Assembly (NCBI GenBank): GCA_005281725.1
Contig: SSBO01000001.1
Location: forward strand, 5,750,399-5,814,398
Length of the DNA: 64,000 nucleotides
Source of the DNA: Wuchereria bancrofti
Lineage: Eukaryota > Nematoda > Chromadorea > Rhabditida > Onchocercidae
Direction of reading: 5' to 3'
The position numbers were made by a program, and so were the translations under genes. The notes below the pieces were generated by a model. The model worked only from the letters and a program-made list of their open reading frames with translations. It ran no database searches and was not told where the DNA came from. Positions 11,005-23,800 of the stretch are shown here, piece by piece. Position 1 is the stretch's first letter. Each line of letters begins with the position of its first letter.

Positions 11005-11302
11005 AAATAATTTCCTCCATCCATGACTCATTAATCATCTCATTTATAATTCTTAGATTTATTCCCATCGAATTCCAATGCGTTTTTGTTATCTTTATTC
11101 AAATCTAAAGAGATTCACACATGCTAATCTTCCATTGTTATAATGCTTATACTGTAACTAGATGCTTACAGCTTTATGTAAATGAGCAGCTGTTTTATGT
11201 TTAATGTAAACCACTCCCATTTTAAGCATTTATAAACCTTGCGATATTAACCAATAAACGCTTTCTCCACGAGCCGTTGGTGTCCGTAAAGCTTTCACAA
11301 CA
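10981..11302 (+). repeat. 3' long terminal repeat
   Basis: 322 bp copy of 8013-8348. Differences seen: GATGCTTACAG versus GATGTTTACAG, TTATGTTTAATG versus TTATGCTTAATG, and the 14-bp indel near GCGATATTAA. No purine tract sits immediately before it; the nearest purine-rich run (GGAAAGGGG) is about 90 bp upstream. Confidence 0.93.
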
Positions 11303-11307
11303 GTAAC
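11303..11307. repeat. target site duplication, right copy (GTAAC)
   Basis: Exact repeat of 8008-8012, directly after the terminal ACA of the 3' LTR. Confidence 0.85.
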
Positions 11308-14300
11308 TAAGAACCAAGGGAGGGCGCTAACAAAGGAGTCAAACTGACAGGCAACCAGATAATAAAAATGCAATTTAATGTGGATATTTGACCTCAACAA
11401 AGAGCCATTCTAAGCAGTATAGCAGGGCAATTTCTTTTTATGGATATTACAACGGATCGACGAATTGGGGGACAGTGGTCTTAGGACACTAACAGGACGA
11501 CGCGTACATAGGATTTTAACTGATGAACGGATAACCCTTTGTCACAGACGGTGTAGCTGGAAAGCGAGGAGAAGCAGTAAATGAGAATCTCTTTGTTCAT
11601 AAATTAACCTCGCTTTACACACATTATATTGTATAAGATACATGAGAATTAAATGCATGTAATAGACTATTGTAGCAAAGAGATATCTATCCTTAAACAA
11701 ATCTCTTTTCTTCCCAAATTCACATTTTATGATCTTCAATCTCAATTAACTCCAACACCATCTCTTAATTGCATTTAATCATTTTTTACAATTGTCCATT
11801 TAGAGTGTGGTTGGGGTTTCAGCTCTCTGGTAATGCTTGGCGTTTTATAACTGTGTAGCATCCGTCCGATATGCATAATGCGCTATTACGATGTTGATTT
11901 GTTTTATGTTAAATAAAGGTTTAATTACCCAAGTTTGAGGTGCGGAAAAACAATCAGTCCGACCAGTTCTACTGAAAATACAACGTGAGCGACGAGAATA
12001 GACGTAAGAATAAATTAAAGTAGGAAACAATCATAAATAGATAATTGTCCCTTAACGAAAAGAAGGGAAAATTATTATAAATTTATATTTTTTTCCTACA
12101 GAGCCGAAAAAAGAACATACCCGCATGTAATCTCGTCTGTGTTCCGATAATATGTGCAATAAATATTCCTGAAACAAATTTCATATGTCGAGAATTTTTA
12201 AATTTGGAAAAATTGTTGAAAGTTTTACTTCTTTAAACAAGTTTCATATTCTGACATCTATTCCCAGTATAATTTTTCGCTGAATTTCTTTATATTCTCC
12301 TCAAAATTTGTCATTTTCCTCGAAATTTGTTAAACATTAATCAATTTAATACTGTCTAATCATCCCACTTTATATATATAAAGAAATACTGAAATTACTT
12401 AGCATGACATTGAGTGTGAATAAATAAAAAAGAGACATTACTGCGTGACATTATCTGAAATAAATTCTCAACTAATGCCACATAGGAAATGTGGTACAAC
12501 TAATGTAATGCAACTAATATTCTTGATAACGTTATACTTCATATATACATTTCAAAAAATAAACTTACTCAGCCCAAGTTTTGAAGTTGATAAGCAAAGC
12601 TATCGAGGCTTTTAACCAAAATTTTTTGACCATTTTTACGTTTGGTCACGTTTCCTGGCAAAACAGAATGAACAAGATTTTTATAGATTATCAAAAATAA
12701 CTGGAAAATTAGTTAAGTTCACAAATAAATACATTTTTATTTTTCAACTTTCAAAATTCATTCTGAAAAAACCTCATGGGTCTATCCCAAAAACACAGCG
12801 GCGATGATAACACAATTCATTATAAAATAATGCAAAAATAGAGATACGATAATACTATAATGAAATTAAAATAATGGAAAAAATTCATAAAATTATAGGA
12901 AAAAAGTGTCATTGCAAAATGATAGTATTTCGACAACAGTGAATCATCAAATTGAAATATCTTACCAATTTATACACGATTTGATAGTCAATACGATGAG
13001 CTAAGCAGATCAAAATTAATGAGTTTGATGTTTTTTCTAATATTTTTTATTAAAGAAACAAAGTAATCCTACACACCATAACACTACAAATACACCTCAC
13101 CTACTATTATCGTTTCATCAGTATGGGATGGTCCATTTGAAATTAAAAACCGGTTCAAGGCCGCTACCGGTGAACATTATTCACCAGCATGCTGTTTGCT
13201 GTTTTCACTCAGTTTTGGAGTGCATGCCATGATCTTCGTTGTCTGTGTTCATATCTAACAAATTGCTGCCACCTGCGCACCGAGAAACTGCTGTCCAGAG
13301 CGGATATGTCACAGATCCTGATCTCATATTTTTACATCATTTACACCAATTATGCTTATATCATCCTTCAGCTTATTTTTCGAGAATCAATCGCAATATG
13401 ATACATTCTCTTCCGAACTTAAGTTATAGGTTTTAACATTTGTCGTGTGAAATCGACTGCAGTAAGACAGTACTGAAAACAGATATAATAAAAATATAAT
13501 CTGTTCAAATCTATTTTCGACAGTCAACCATGCAGATTTGCTTCCATGTGTATATTTTCGACAGTCAAGCAAATACATCTTCGAAATCTATACTGGAAAG
13601 ACAAAGCAACATTTGATGCCAAATTTAACTTGAGTTGCGGTACTATAACTGCTTATTATGTTATTTCCATTAAGAAACAATATTCGTGAAACGAACAATT
13701 TATATCGAAAACGAATATAATAATAAACACTCAAAACTTTTTTTGGACATGAAGACGTAGCACCAAAAATAGAAGAAAATGTTACGCTGAAACATTAAAT
13801 AACATTCTCTAGGCTTATTTGCGCGGAAAATTTTGAGCACAAATAATCCTTACAGACTCGAAAATCTCAATTCAAAAGTTGCGGCTATTCGCCAAAGAGT
13901 AGATACTTAATATCTCAATAATATTTGTTTCCAGAGCTTATATATTTCAGTAGCTCATATAAGTCGCACTACATGAAATGCGACAGGAAAATCTGTTTAA
14001 CTCAGCTTAAATGACTATAATCTAAAATTGAAATGAAAAAAAGGAATGACTTGAAAAAAAAAAAGATTTGCACAAGTCATGGAATAGATTAAGTGGAAGC
14101 ATGAATATTTAAAGCCATCAAAATCAAAATGCATCTAATACTCACCTAAAACAGCAAATTTTCAAAATGTAAGCACAACAAGGCCACACAACTAAATATA
14201 AAAACAAATAAGGTAATAAAAAACTTGCTTATATCTGCGAGATCTGAGAAAACAACTAAAAATGTCAAAAATATTCATCGACAGTGTTACTATGCAAAAG

Positions 14301-14662
14301 GAGTGAGCAAAAATTAAAAAGCAACTGTTAAAAAGTTAAAAACTATCAAATTTTTTTCAATGCTGGCGCAGAAAAGACACCGTTCACAACTAACAGCGAG
14401 CATTAGTCGATAAGAAAATTGGCTGAATTTCACAAGAAGGAGCAGGAAAAAGTCATTAATTGATATCTTTTACATAAAGAGAATTAGAAAATTAAATTTA
14501 TAAAAAGTTTATAGAAGTTTTGAAATCTCTGAAATTTATAAAAAGCAGAATGGATGATGTGTTTACAAAATAATAAGGCTTGTGTCCTAATAATCAAAAA
14601 TAAAACGAAAGCTGGAAAATAAAGAATAAGTTGTAGCAATCGTAAGATGAACAAAGGGAACA
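11308..14662. other. no supported gene; SL1 copy and two less AT-rich patches
   Basis: About 3.3 kb without a convincing exon. 11308-11560 and 13150-13330 are less AT-rich than the rest. The second patch is open on the minus strand for about 40 codons in two frames but lacks clear splice borders. The SL1 22-mer at 11918-11939 is listed separately. Confidence 0.5.
11918..11939 (+). other. exact 22-nt nematode spliced leader 1 (SL1) sequence
   Basis: All 22 bases of SL1 are present (begins GGTTTAATTACCC, ends AAGTTTGAG), and the next two bases are GT, as at the donor of a real SL RNA. The 100 bp that follow do not look like the known SL RNA body, and I see no Sm-site-like AATTTTTGG within the usual distance. 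Either it is a divergent or dead SL RNA gene, or the 5' end of a retrocopied trans-spliced transcript. Chance occurrence of an exact 22-mer in 64 kb is negligible. Confidence 0.75.
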
Positions 14663-16582
14663 TTAGGGTTTTTTGAGAGTTTTCTTAATTAATGCCATTC
14701 GTTGATTATGGGCCGTCATGTCGGTACTTTTTTCAATATTCTCCACACTGTCGGATTTTGCTTGAGGTTCACGTTTCAGAAGGGTAGGATAGTTATAGTA
14801 TCGTCGTAGAATGAAATCAACATCTGTAGCTTCTAGCACATCCGAACCACGATGACGAGCAAGCTTACAAGACCGTTCAATGACCTAGAAGAAAAATTTA
14901 AGACTCTGCAAAGTTCAAGATCCATACTGAAACCCTTTAAATCCATAACTGAAAAAGACTGCCTCACTTTTAAAATTTAATCGCGAGTTAGAAATAATCA
15001 TATCCTCGAAAATCGAAGAAATTACCAAACTTAATACTATCGAGATACCTGATCAACGAAATCGTCGACAAATTCAGTGAGCATAGTTTTTACAGGATCA
15101 TCAAGAATTGAGGTAGGATCAATTTGCCGTATGAGATCATCCAACTGCAAAGACCCAAGAATCGATGTCGATCCTGATGCTGCTACCAAATGAGGCTAAA
15201 AGTTTACCATCTTCACCGTTAAAAAGCCGAAATTGAATTCCCGAAAAAAAAAAAACAAGTTCTCTTTAAAAATAAACTAGATTTGAATGTTGAGAACAAT
15301 TAATTTAGAGACGCAATATAAAATGAAACAATCAATACCTGCTCAGAAGCGCCTACCGATTTGATTACATCGATGACATTTAGTTTCCGTGCAACATTAA
15401 GCTGCGAAGGTTCCGCTATAGCTTCTTTTAATCTATTGGGATCTAAATAAAAAGAAAGCTAAACATTCTAAAGCATCTCATTTTGACTTCCGCGAATAGT
15501 CATGATATTACTTTGTAGATTTTTAAAGAACCTGTGTATAAAGGAATGTATAAAAAGTAAGCAGATAACTTTATTTTTTGCTTCAAAATTCAAAAAATGT
15601 GTCAAGTGCATCTTCGAGAGCATTTTAATTGTTCTATTCATTCAGATCGAAGATACATTTATTCCTGTAGAAGAATGATAATTTTAAATACCCATTTAAA
15701 AAACAATTTCATAATAACTATATTATCAATATTCCAATGACTAATCATGAACACGACTAAAGCTCTTTTCAGTATATTCAGACGTTTTAGACTGCTCTGT
15801 AATTTTTGAACTGAATTTTGTAATCTAAAATAATTCAGCGATTGGTTTTTAAAATGCGAAACATCAATTATAACTGAAGTAGTTGTTACATGCAGCAATC
15901 AAGGTATATCCTATTTTCATTGCAGTTAAGAAATAAATCGATACGCGGAAACAAATGCTTAATTGCAGGACATCTGATTTGCATTTCAGGGACAAACAGC
16001 AAAAACGAGATGGTCATTTGAAAGGACAAATTTTGGAGCATGATCTCATTACCAAAAAACATTCCTTCATGTTTGGAGGGAGAAATATATTAAATTGTTA
16101 AAACTTAAATCAACATAATTTGTCCGATTAACATACATGCAACTGTCGCATCCTCCCAATACTGGTATATGATGCAAAAAAAAAATGAAAACAAACCTGA
16201 CGGACAACTCGATGAACGTGAGATAACACTGTCTGTAAGCGACTGGCGCGGCATTGGCTTTATTGGGAATCGATTTCCCAGTCCCACTGGTGATGATGTA
16301 ACACCTCTTGACGCCGGCTAAATTTTTTGTGGATTTTTCAAAACGGATTGAATCAAATGTCAAAACTCCGAGCATTGGAAACCGAAACTTCTGAATCGGT
16401 AACTTCCTTACCACTGTTACGACTGTTATGCGACGCTGCTTTTGAAGTAGCTCGCCAACGGACAAATTAACAAAAGCAGGAGAATTATGAGAAGCAGCTT
16501 GAACGGTTATAGGTAAAGCCGACACCACTGCAGCTGTGGGAGTTATTGCAGATGTCGTTGGCGTTTCTTCATTTGACGACAT
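14663..16582 (-). CDS. TAF12: TFIID subunit TAF12
   Basis: Five exons close in phase: 16582-16412, 16317-16197, 15442-15339, 15195-15049, 14884-14663, giving 254 residues. The N-terminal half is Ser/Thr/Pro-rich. The C-terminal half is the TAF12 histone fold, with LDDLIRQIDP opening the first helix, FVDDFVDQVIERSCKLARHR in the long central helix, and LEATDVDFILRR for the last helix. The end (AHNQRMALIKKTLKK) is the conserved TAF12 tail. It pairs with TAF4 in TFIID and also occurs in SAGA-type complexes; it acts in the nucleus at RNA polymerase II promoters. ATG 16582 is 24 nt after a TTTTCAG acceptor (16607-16608), as expected for spliced-leader addition. The N-terminal exons are less conserved, so their borders rest on phase only. 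Confidence 0.9.
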
Positions 16583-16608
16583 TGTCCAGTAGATGAAATG
16601 ACTTCTCT

Positions 16609-17886
16609 GAAAACATTTTAATCACTGTTGCTCGACAAGCTTCTCGCTTGGTCATTTAATTATATATATAAACATTTCGATCCATAAGACATCGGCATCA
16701 TGAAAAGCAAACACTAAAAAATGCAATACTCCGATAAAAGAAAGTAGGAAACAAATTATTAAGTACGAATGAAGTTAGCAATTAGAAAATGCAGTAATGA
16801 CTTCAATTTGTATCGTTTTAAGTAGTAAACTTATGATTATTGCAGATGTCGTCGTAAACTTATGATGATAAAGTATCCCAAATATAAAGATATGCTTAGA
16901 AAATCCATCTCGAAGACAAATCTTCGAAAAAGTTAATACTACTAATATTGCAATGTGCCTCTTTCTGGAATTTGCTTGCAATAAAATTCAAATTCAAATA
17001 AAAGTTTAGAAACCCAGTAAATCTTTTAATTCTAATAAATGAACGTAAAAACTGTTAGCAGACCTTCTGCATGTGGCCAAAAATCAGTAATAGAAAATCA
17101 CTGCAAAACAGAGCAAAACCATACAATTATCATAAGTATTATTCGAATTAAAAATTTTATCCAACAGTAGCTGGCGCGGAAAAATACAACAGCAACAAAA
17201 AAATACAGTTCTTTGACCGTAAGAGGAAGAAAGCAAATATCAAGTGTGAATAGCATTAACAACTGGAAAATGTGTTACCAAATTTCAATTTATACCTTTT
17301 CTTATTTGAATAATAAGCTATATCCTAATTTATATCAAGAATAACTTGAAAATTTAAAAAATTTTACAAATTTTCGACAGTTGAATGACAAATTCCAACA
17401 AAAAACACACAATCCAAAAACTTGTCGTTATTCAAATTAAAAATGAGCCGCTTCCTTATAATGGCAAAGAGAAAATAAAACAAAAACTACTAAAATATTA
17501 CCAACGAAATTCCAGATATTGTCACCGAAGAAAAGTAAATGGATAATGAAATTTACACTGTAGAAGGAAAATGAAAATGTCTTTCGTTTATTTATTGTTT
17601 CTTACTTTTGTGAGACTCTACTTTTGTAATGTATCAAGCCTTCTCTTTATGTGAGACGACTGGTTTCCCCAACGCTGAAGAATTAGTCTCAACTGCTTAA
17701 AATATCTCGCATAATAAACATTTTTAAATATCATCTAATACTTAAACAGCAGCATTAGATAAAATGAAATATCGAAATAAATCTGAACATAATTCTAACT
17801 TTTTTAGCCTAGTCCTGTGAAATTTCTGACGTTTCTTCCTAAAACAATATTTTTATTAGATTTTGGAAGAGATAGGTACAGTGATA
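16609..17886. other. intergenic between TAF12 and TTC27; no gene seen
   Basis: AT-rich, with short frames only. It contains the TTC27 3' flank and, for TAF12, the upstream region on the same strand. Confidence 0.55.
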
Positions 17887-20800
17887 TTACAAACAAGAGG
17901 ATAAAAATGATTTCACTTTTAGTAATAACTCTTTTAAGGATGTATTAGAGGCTTCCATAGCATCTACGCCATATGTTTTCTCTATGGATGCAATGAGTGG
18001 CCGAAGAGTTATTCGAGTTTCAGATTTAACCTAAAATATATTGAAATCTAGAAAGGTCAATTTATATGAGAAAACCAATTCAAAGATTATGATTAAATGC
18101 AATTCACATTAAGTAGTGCATTTTATCATTCTAGGTGCAGTGCAGATGTCTAATTCAGTACAAATTTTCCAGAAATGCAAGAACAACGAGTCTGACTGGT
18201 TAACATTTACCGTGCTCGAACCAGTTTCTCATGAGTAGCATTACCAGCCGATAAATGCCTGCAACTGAAAACAATATAAATCTCCCGAATTAAAACACTT
18301 ACCAGATCGTTCTCAACACTTTTCATTCCCGATAAAACTTTCTTGGAATCTTCCAACTTTATGACTGCATTCAAAACAGCAACACATGAATCAACACTTC
18401 TATACCAATCCTTAAAAAAAAAAACGCAACGTACTAGTTTTTGCACTTGAATCTAAAAACTTAGTGATTGGTTTCAAAAAGTGGAGAATTTCGGATTTCA
18501 ACTAAAATTTATAGACTTAGAAAGATTGAATTTTTATAAAAAGAAATAATGTAGGGAGTTTACTTGTTTATTATAACAAGCCCCAAAAGCTCGCTCTAAC
18601 AACTTTACGTAAAATTCATAATCTTTCACAGATGATTCTGAATTAGGTCGTTTCAGCTCTGCATAACAATGCCAGATCTAAAATACAAAAAAGCGTTCAA
18701 TTTTGCTATCAAAAATTAAAAGCTATGCCATCGAGAAATGCCATCAAATGTATAAAGAAAATTGCTGAATCAGGTAAACAAGAACAACAAACTGTAGAAG
18801 AGCAACTTTGTTGCGAAGTTATTCTGCCCAGTAATTCACACATCTTATTAGTTAAGCGTTTCACATACTCTTCGTCCACCTGCAAGTAAGTCACATGGAA
18901 AGCACTTTGAAACCAATCAGAAACGAAAATTAGTGACACCTTAATAATGATAAAAATACTTCTAAGAATGAAAGGAAATAAAAACAACATTGAATTCTTG
19001 GTTGGCTCAAACAGGGTAACGATTGATGTATAATTATATAGACATAATAATTACTGAGTGTGGTAATTTCTTTTCTTGTTGATTATTTTTTTCTCTTTCG
19101 TTTTATTTGATTCCTTCTACCACCGTGTTTATTTGGAAAACTCTATTAGATTTCAAGGTATAAATTCCTACTCAAGCAATAAAGTTCCAAATTCCCCATC
19201 TTCCAGATGTAAACGAAGTATTTTATTGTATAGTGAAGAAGAGAGTAATAAGTTCTTACTTCTCTTAGAATGATTAATTTCTGTGTGAGCGCTTTAATTA
19301 CGGCATCGTCTTTGTATTGTCGGTCCAAATCTAATATCGCGTGAAATGTAGTAATTGCTGATAGAAGATCATGCGTACGCATGCAAAGAAGCATGTAGTT
19401 TTCTCGCAATTTGATATGTTCGAAATTCAATTTCAGCGCTTCCTAAAACAAAAATAATAATGATGTGTTTCTAGAAGTTAACGAAAATATATCACGACAA
19501 GAATCTTTTTTGATCTTTCAAAATAATCGAAATGAATTTCATTATCCAAAGTCAGCTCTATTTACAAACACTGAATTTAAGAGATATTTTTCTTGAAGAA
19601 ATTTATTGCACAGAAACAAATTAGTGCATGGTTAATCAGTATAGATGAAATAGTGCTGACTAAATCTGATAAAATCGTCCCCATAAACCCTGCTTGAGGT
19701 TAATGGTGAATTTTCGAAACTGACATAATATTAAGAATGAGACTTCTAAGTTAAACAGAAAAAATTATGAAATGGTTAGTCGAGCATAAAATTTGCTATT
19801 ACTTAAAAACTGGAAAAAATTGATGCAAAATATAGAAAATTTAGAAAGAAACCCATAAAACACTTTTGGCTCGTCCTAAATCGTTTAATCTTTCATATAC
19901 AGCAGCAAGATTATTCCATGCTTGGAAATGAGCAGGTTCATAACGTACACATTCCCGATAGGCTTTCGCCGCTTCTTCCCATTTTTCGAGCTTCCACGCA
20001 CAACAACCAAAATTGAACCAGCCGAACGACTTGAATAAAATATGAAACAAGTTGACATTAAAATGCAATAATATAAAGAGTCGGTCTAAATCTTTTTGTT
20101 AATAATAATAATAATGCGTAAGGAGTAAATACCCTCACAATATGATCCATCAGTTGAGATCATTTGAAAAGATTTTTTACAAACGACTCAAACAAGAAAA
20201 CTAAACATACGCTGATTGGCTGAAGTTCAAGGCTACGTTTCAAATGTCGGTATGAAATACAATAATGCTTGCGGTGAAGCATCAGCAATCCTAAAGATCG
20301 GTGAGCCCGAAATGAACGCCCATTCGAAACCTTAATTTTAAACTGTGATAAATATCAAAACTGCTCTTCCATTACATTAAATATAATTGACGGATATTTC
20401 GGAAATATATTTAACGATAGTGTTCACAGTTTTACAGGAAAAACGACAAACCTTTGAAAGAATGATAATACTCTTTTTCAATCTCTTGTAAAAAACCTTT
20501 TTTTTAAATCCCTTGTAGAAAATTTTTCTTGAACAGCCAAATATGAATAGAAATAGTAGTGAATTTATTACCTCAATCGCTTTCTCATATGCAGTTGGCT
20601 CATGAAGTATATCACCCAAAAGACACCAGTACATTGATTCATTCTCATTCTTGGCAAGCAGATCACGAACTAATCCTTCAGCCTTTTCTAATTGACCAAG
20701 TGACTGATAACAATCAATAACATTATCCCAATTTTCCTGTTTTTCGAATATTACCAAGGCTTCCTGCAAATCTGATATAGCGAGAATACTACTAAAAAAA

Positions 20801-23800
20801 GGTTTAGACTACTAAAAAAATCTGACAGCCCAAAAATATCACATTTGGTCTACCTGCCATTGTTTTAAACTGTAACTACCTGCCAACTATTCCCTCATAC
20901 CTCTGGATAAAAAAAGTACAGAAAACACATTATTTTTCATCATTCGTTTGTACTGATATAATACCACAGTAAGACGACAAAGAAATTCATCTTACTCACA
21001 ACTTAAAAGTTAAAAACGAAGCTAGCCGTGCAAAAATAATTTAAATATTTCATTGGAAAACATGAAAACACAAACCGCTGTGCATCCGATAGAACGAAGG
21101 ATTTCAGCATGAACAAGATTAACATACCAAAATGGTTTCATCCCGCTTGCCAGTAGTAATTTCAAGCGTTTCCTTAAACTACTCTCATCCACCTATAAGA
21201 AATAAAGAGCGATATGGAATCGTATTTAAAGCAGCAAGCGCTATTTTTAAATGATTTTTCCTTAGATTACATTTTTCTAAGGGAACGTGGAATTGTGAAT
21301 GAAAAATGAAGTCGTTCAGATTTGATTTGCACCCCAAATTGGATGTAATATTCATATTTAAATTATCCAAATCTAAAATTTAGCAACCTCATTATTCTCT
21401 ACATTGTTCACCAATTTTGATAATGACTCCATCTGCATACATGCACGTTCCACTCGGCGCATGCTAATCTTGTCAAATTCAGAACGTTGCAATAATGCAC
21501 TAGCCTGTACTGCCCAACTCCTACGTTGGCTAATTATCTGCAAGAAGTACCTGTACCAAAAAAATCACATGAAGAGAAATTAGAAAAATTAGATCAGCAA
21601 GAAACTAACATTTGAATCAGTTTTAATCCTGCCATTATTTCTGAATTCCTTAGCAAGCGAGGTCATAAGCATAATACATATTTTAACTTTTTAAAATGAA
21701 TAAGAGAATCGAAAGACAAAGCAAAAAATAAAATACCTCATCGAGAAGGGAGCAACATTTTTCAACTACTAAGTCTTCAGTACTTTGAATTTTTCTTTCA
21801 AGCACACCAGAAGCTAGCATGCACGCTAAACTTAGAGCAGAAAGTTTGGCATGACTGGTTGAAACATCCATTTCGGCAGCGTGTACATTTTCTAACAATG
21901 AATCATCGTGAAGCAAAACATTCGGCGGCACAGCACTCTCATTTTCTCGTGCATCATCATCCTCAAGGTAATCACCACCTACAGCCTTAATCACAAAGAA
22001 AAATATTCCACATTTCAACAAAAATAAAAATCAAATAAAACAAACAATCTTTTCATTAATCCACTGACTAGTAAACGCCAGTTAGCACAAACAGAGAGTA
22101 AAAAAGCAAGTGTTTTCCTTAAATAGAAAAAAATTAAAACTGATCCATCCTTAACTTGGATATTTGGTCACATTTTCATAAGACAACACAAAATTCTGAT
22201 CAAAAAATCAAGTCGTTAAGATTTGATTACAAATAAATTGAGTGTAATGTTCACTTAAATTATCTAAATCTAAAACTTCATGTTTATTTAATGTCTATTT
22301 AAATGTTTAGTTAAACTGTCTAAATCTGAAACTTAGCAAACCACTTCAATGAACTCACTCTGACAATAAGTTGAGGTATAAATTTTTCTTGAAATCTAGT
22401 ACGTTTACCCAACACTCCGACCGTTTCGATTTTAAGACCAATGGCGGTTAAGGCACTATTTAAACAAATTTCAGCTCTACTAATTTGATTGTATAGCAGA
22501 TGAGCATACATCTTTTCAAGAAATGCTTCAGTAACTGCTGCTACGGAAACACGGCCAACTCGGACATGTTCCTAAATATCACAATTCATCTGTAATTACG
22601 AAAGAACGATGCAACCTCCTGTAATTTAAAATTTATGAGAATCAAAATTTTCTATCCTTAAAAAAATCGGACGATTCATAATTTAGCTAATGAAAATGAC
22701 AATATAAAAAAAACATTTTTTTACCAAAGTATTCAAAATCTTTTCCAGTTCAACAGCTGGCTCCTTCAGTAGATTCTGCCACAGCAACACTAAACGACAT
22801 GTAAGACAGCTTTTCTCAAAACCATCTTGCAGTCGAGAACAACAGTCGATTAGTATGGTTTTCGCCAACCATAAGCATAATTTTAAACTACAAACAATAA
22901 GAATCAGTACAACTTTTGTTTTCTTAATATTCCAGTACTTTGGTGTTGAAAAAAACTAGTAAAAAGGTGTTTGTATTTCAACCTAAAGAACAAAAGAGAC
23001 TAAAACAAGTAATGGTGAAGCATTTCCAATGTTCAATTAAAGAGTCTCAATTACATCAAGATGCAATTATACCGAGTAAATTTATATGGAGAATTGCAAC
23101 CAAACGATAAATCTTTGTCAATTTCCTCTTCCACCACATAATCACCACAAACTGGCTTCTCTAAACACATTGAAACTAAATGAGAATTAAATTTCGGTCC
23201 TACTGTGGACTACAATAAAGTGCACTTGGGGAATAGAAAATATTTATACAACCACATAAATTGATGGTAAAAATTACTTGCCGTCAAATTTATAACGAAC
23301 CTATTGTCGTATACATTATTTGAGTGAGATTATTTCTACGGCACTCATAGAGTTTTTATCTTACGGAGATCTTGCTGGGATATTTCTTGTTTTCTACAGT
23401 TCTCACGAATGTATTAAGTATATTGATGTGAATAAGCTCAATGGTACTGTCATTAATAGCCAACTGCAAATACGGTGTGAAATCATAAAAGTTCAAATTA
23501 CAACTAGCATCAATTTGAAAGAGACTCAACAGAACTTTCACCGTTTCGTAACAAACAGCTTAATCATTTATATTTCAACAGTTGATTAATCCAATTAATT
23601 AATTCAGCAAACAGATTACTCGAAGAAATGGACATTGAAAGGATATTACCAATAAATCCAGCATAGTTGGCTAACGTGAAATGATCCAAGCATTTCCTAG
23701 CAACCGGTAACAGTAAAGTATTTGGAAGATGTTCCAATTCATGCCTTAGTTGGGTTAAACTTTTCAATTCAGCCAGTACATCCATTGCCTTACATACATC

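Larger units (their letters stand above)
8013..11302 (+). mobile_element. BEL/Pao-type LTR retroelement with envelope-like region
   Basis: Complete-ended LTR element: 5' LTR 8013-8348, start of a gag-like frame at 8375, a run of N at 8519-8636, then one open frame from the integrase C-terminal part through an envelope-like region to 11004, and 3' LTR 10981-11302. LTRs begin TGT and end ACA and are flanked by GTAAC on both sides. The TPRAPWSGGVYERLI and NTRPLTY motifs are typical of BEL/Pao integrase. Such elements are usually about 6-9 kb; here only 3.3 kb is shown, because most of gag, protease, reverse transcriptase, RNase H and the integrase core is absent, apparently hidden in an under-sized assembly gap. 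The LTRs differ at about two positions and one 14-bp indel, indicating recent insertion. Confidence 0.9.

Noticed and set aside
11918..12040. Functional SL RNA gene
   Set aside because: The 22-mer and GT are right, but the body and Sm-like site expected within about 100 nt are not seen, so I list only the leader copy.
18200..18260. Additional TTC27 exon (frame with SAGNATHEKLVRAR)
   Set aside because: The flanking exons already join in phase and match the family without it.
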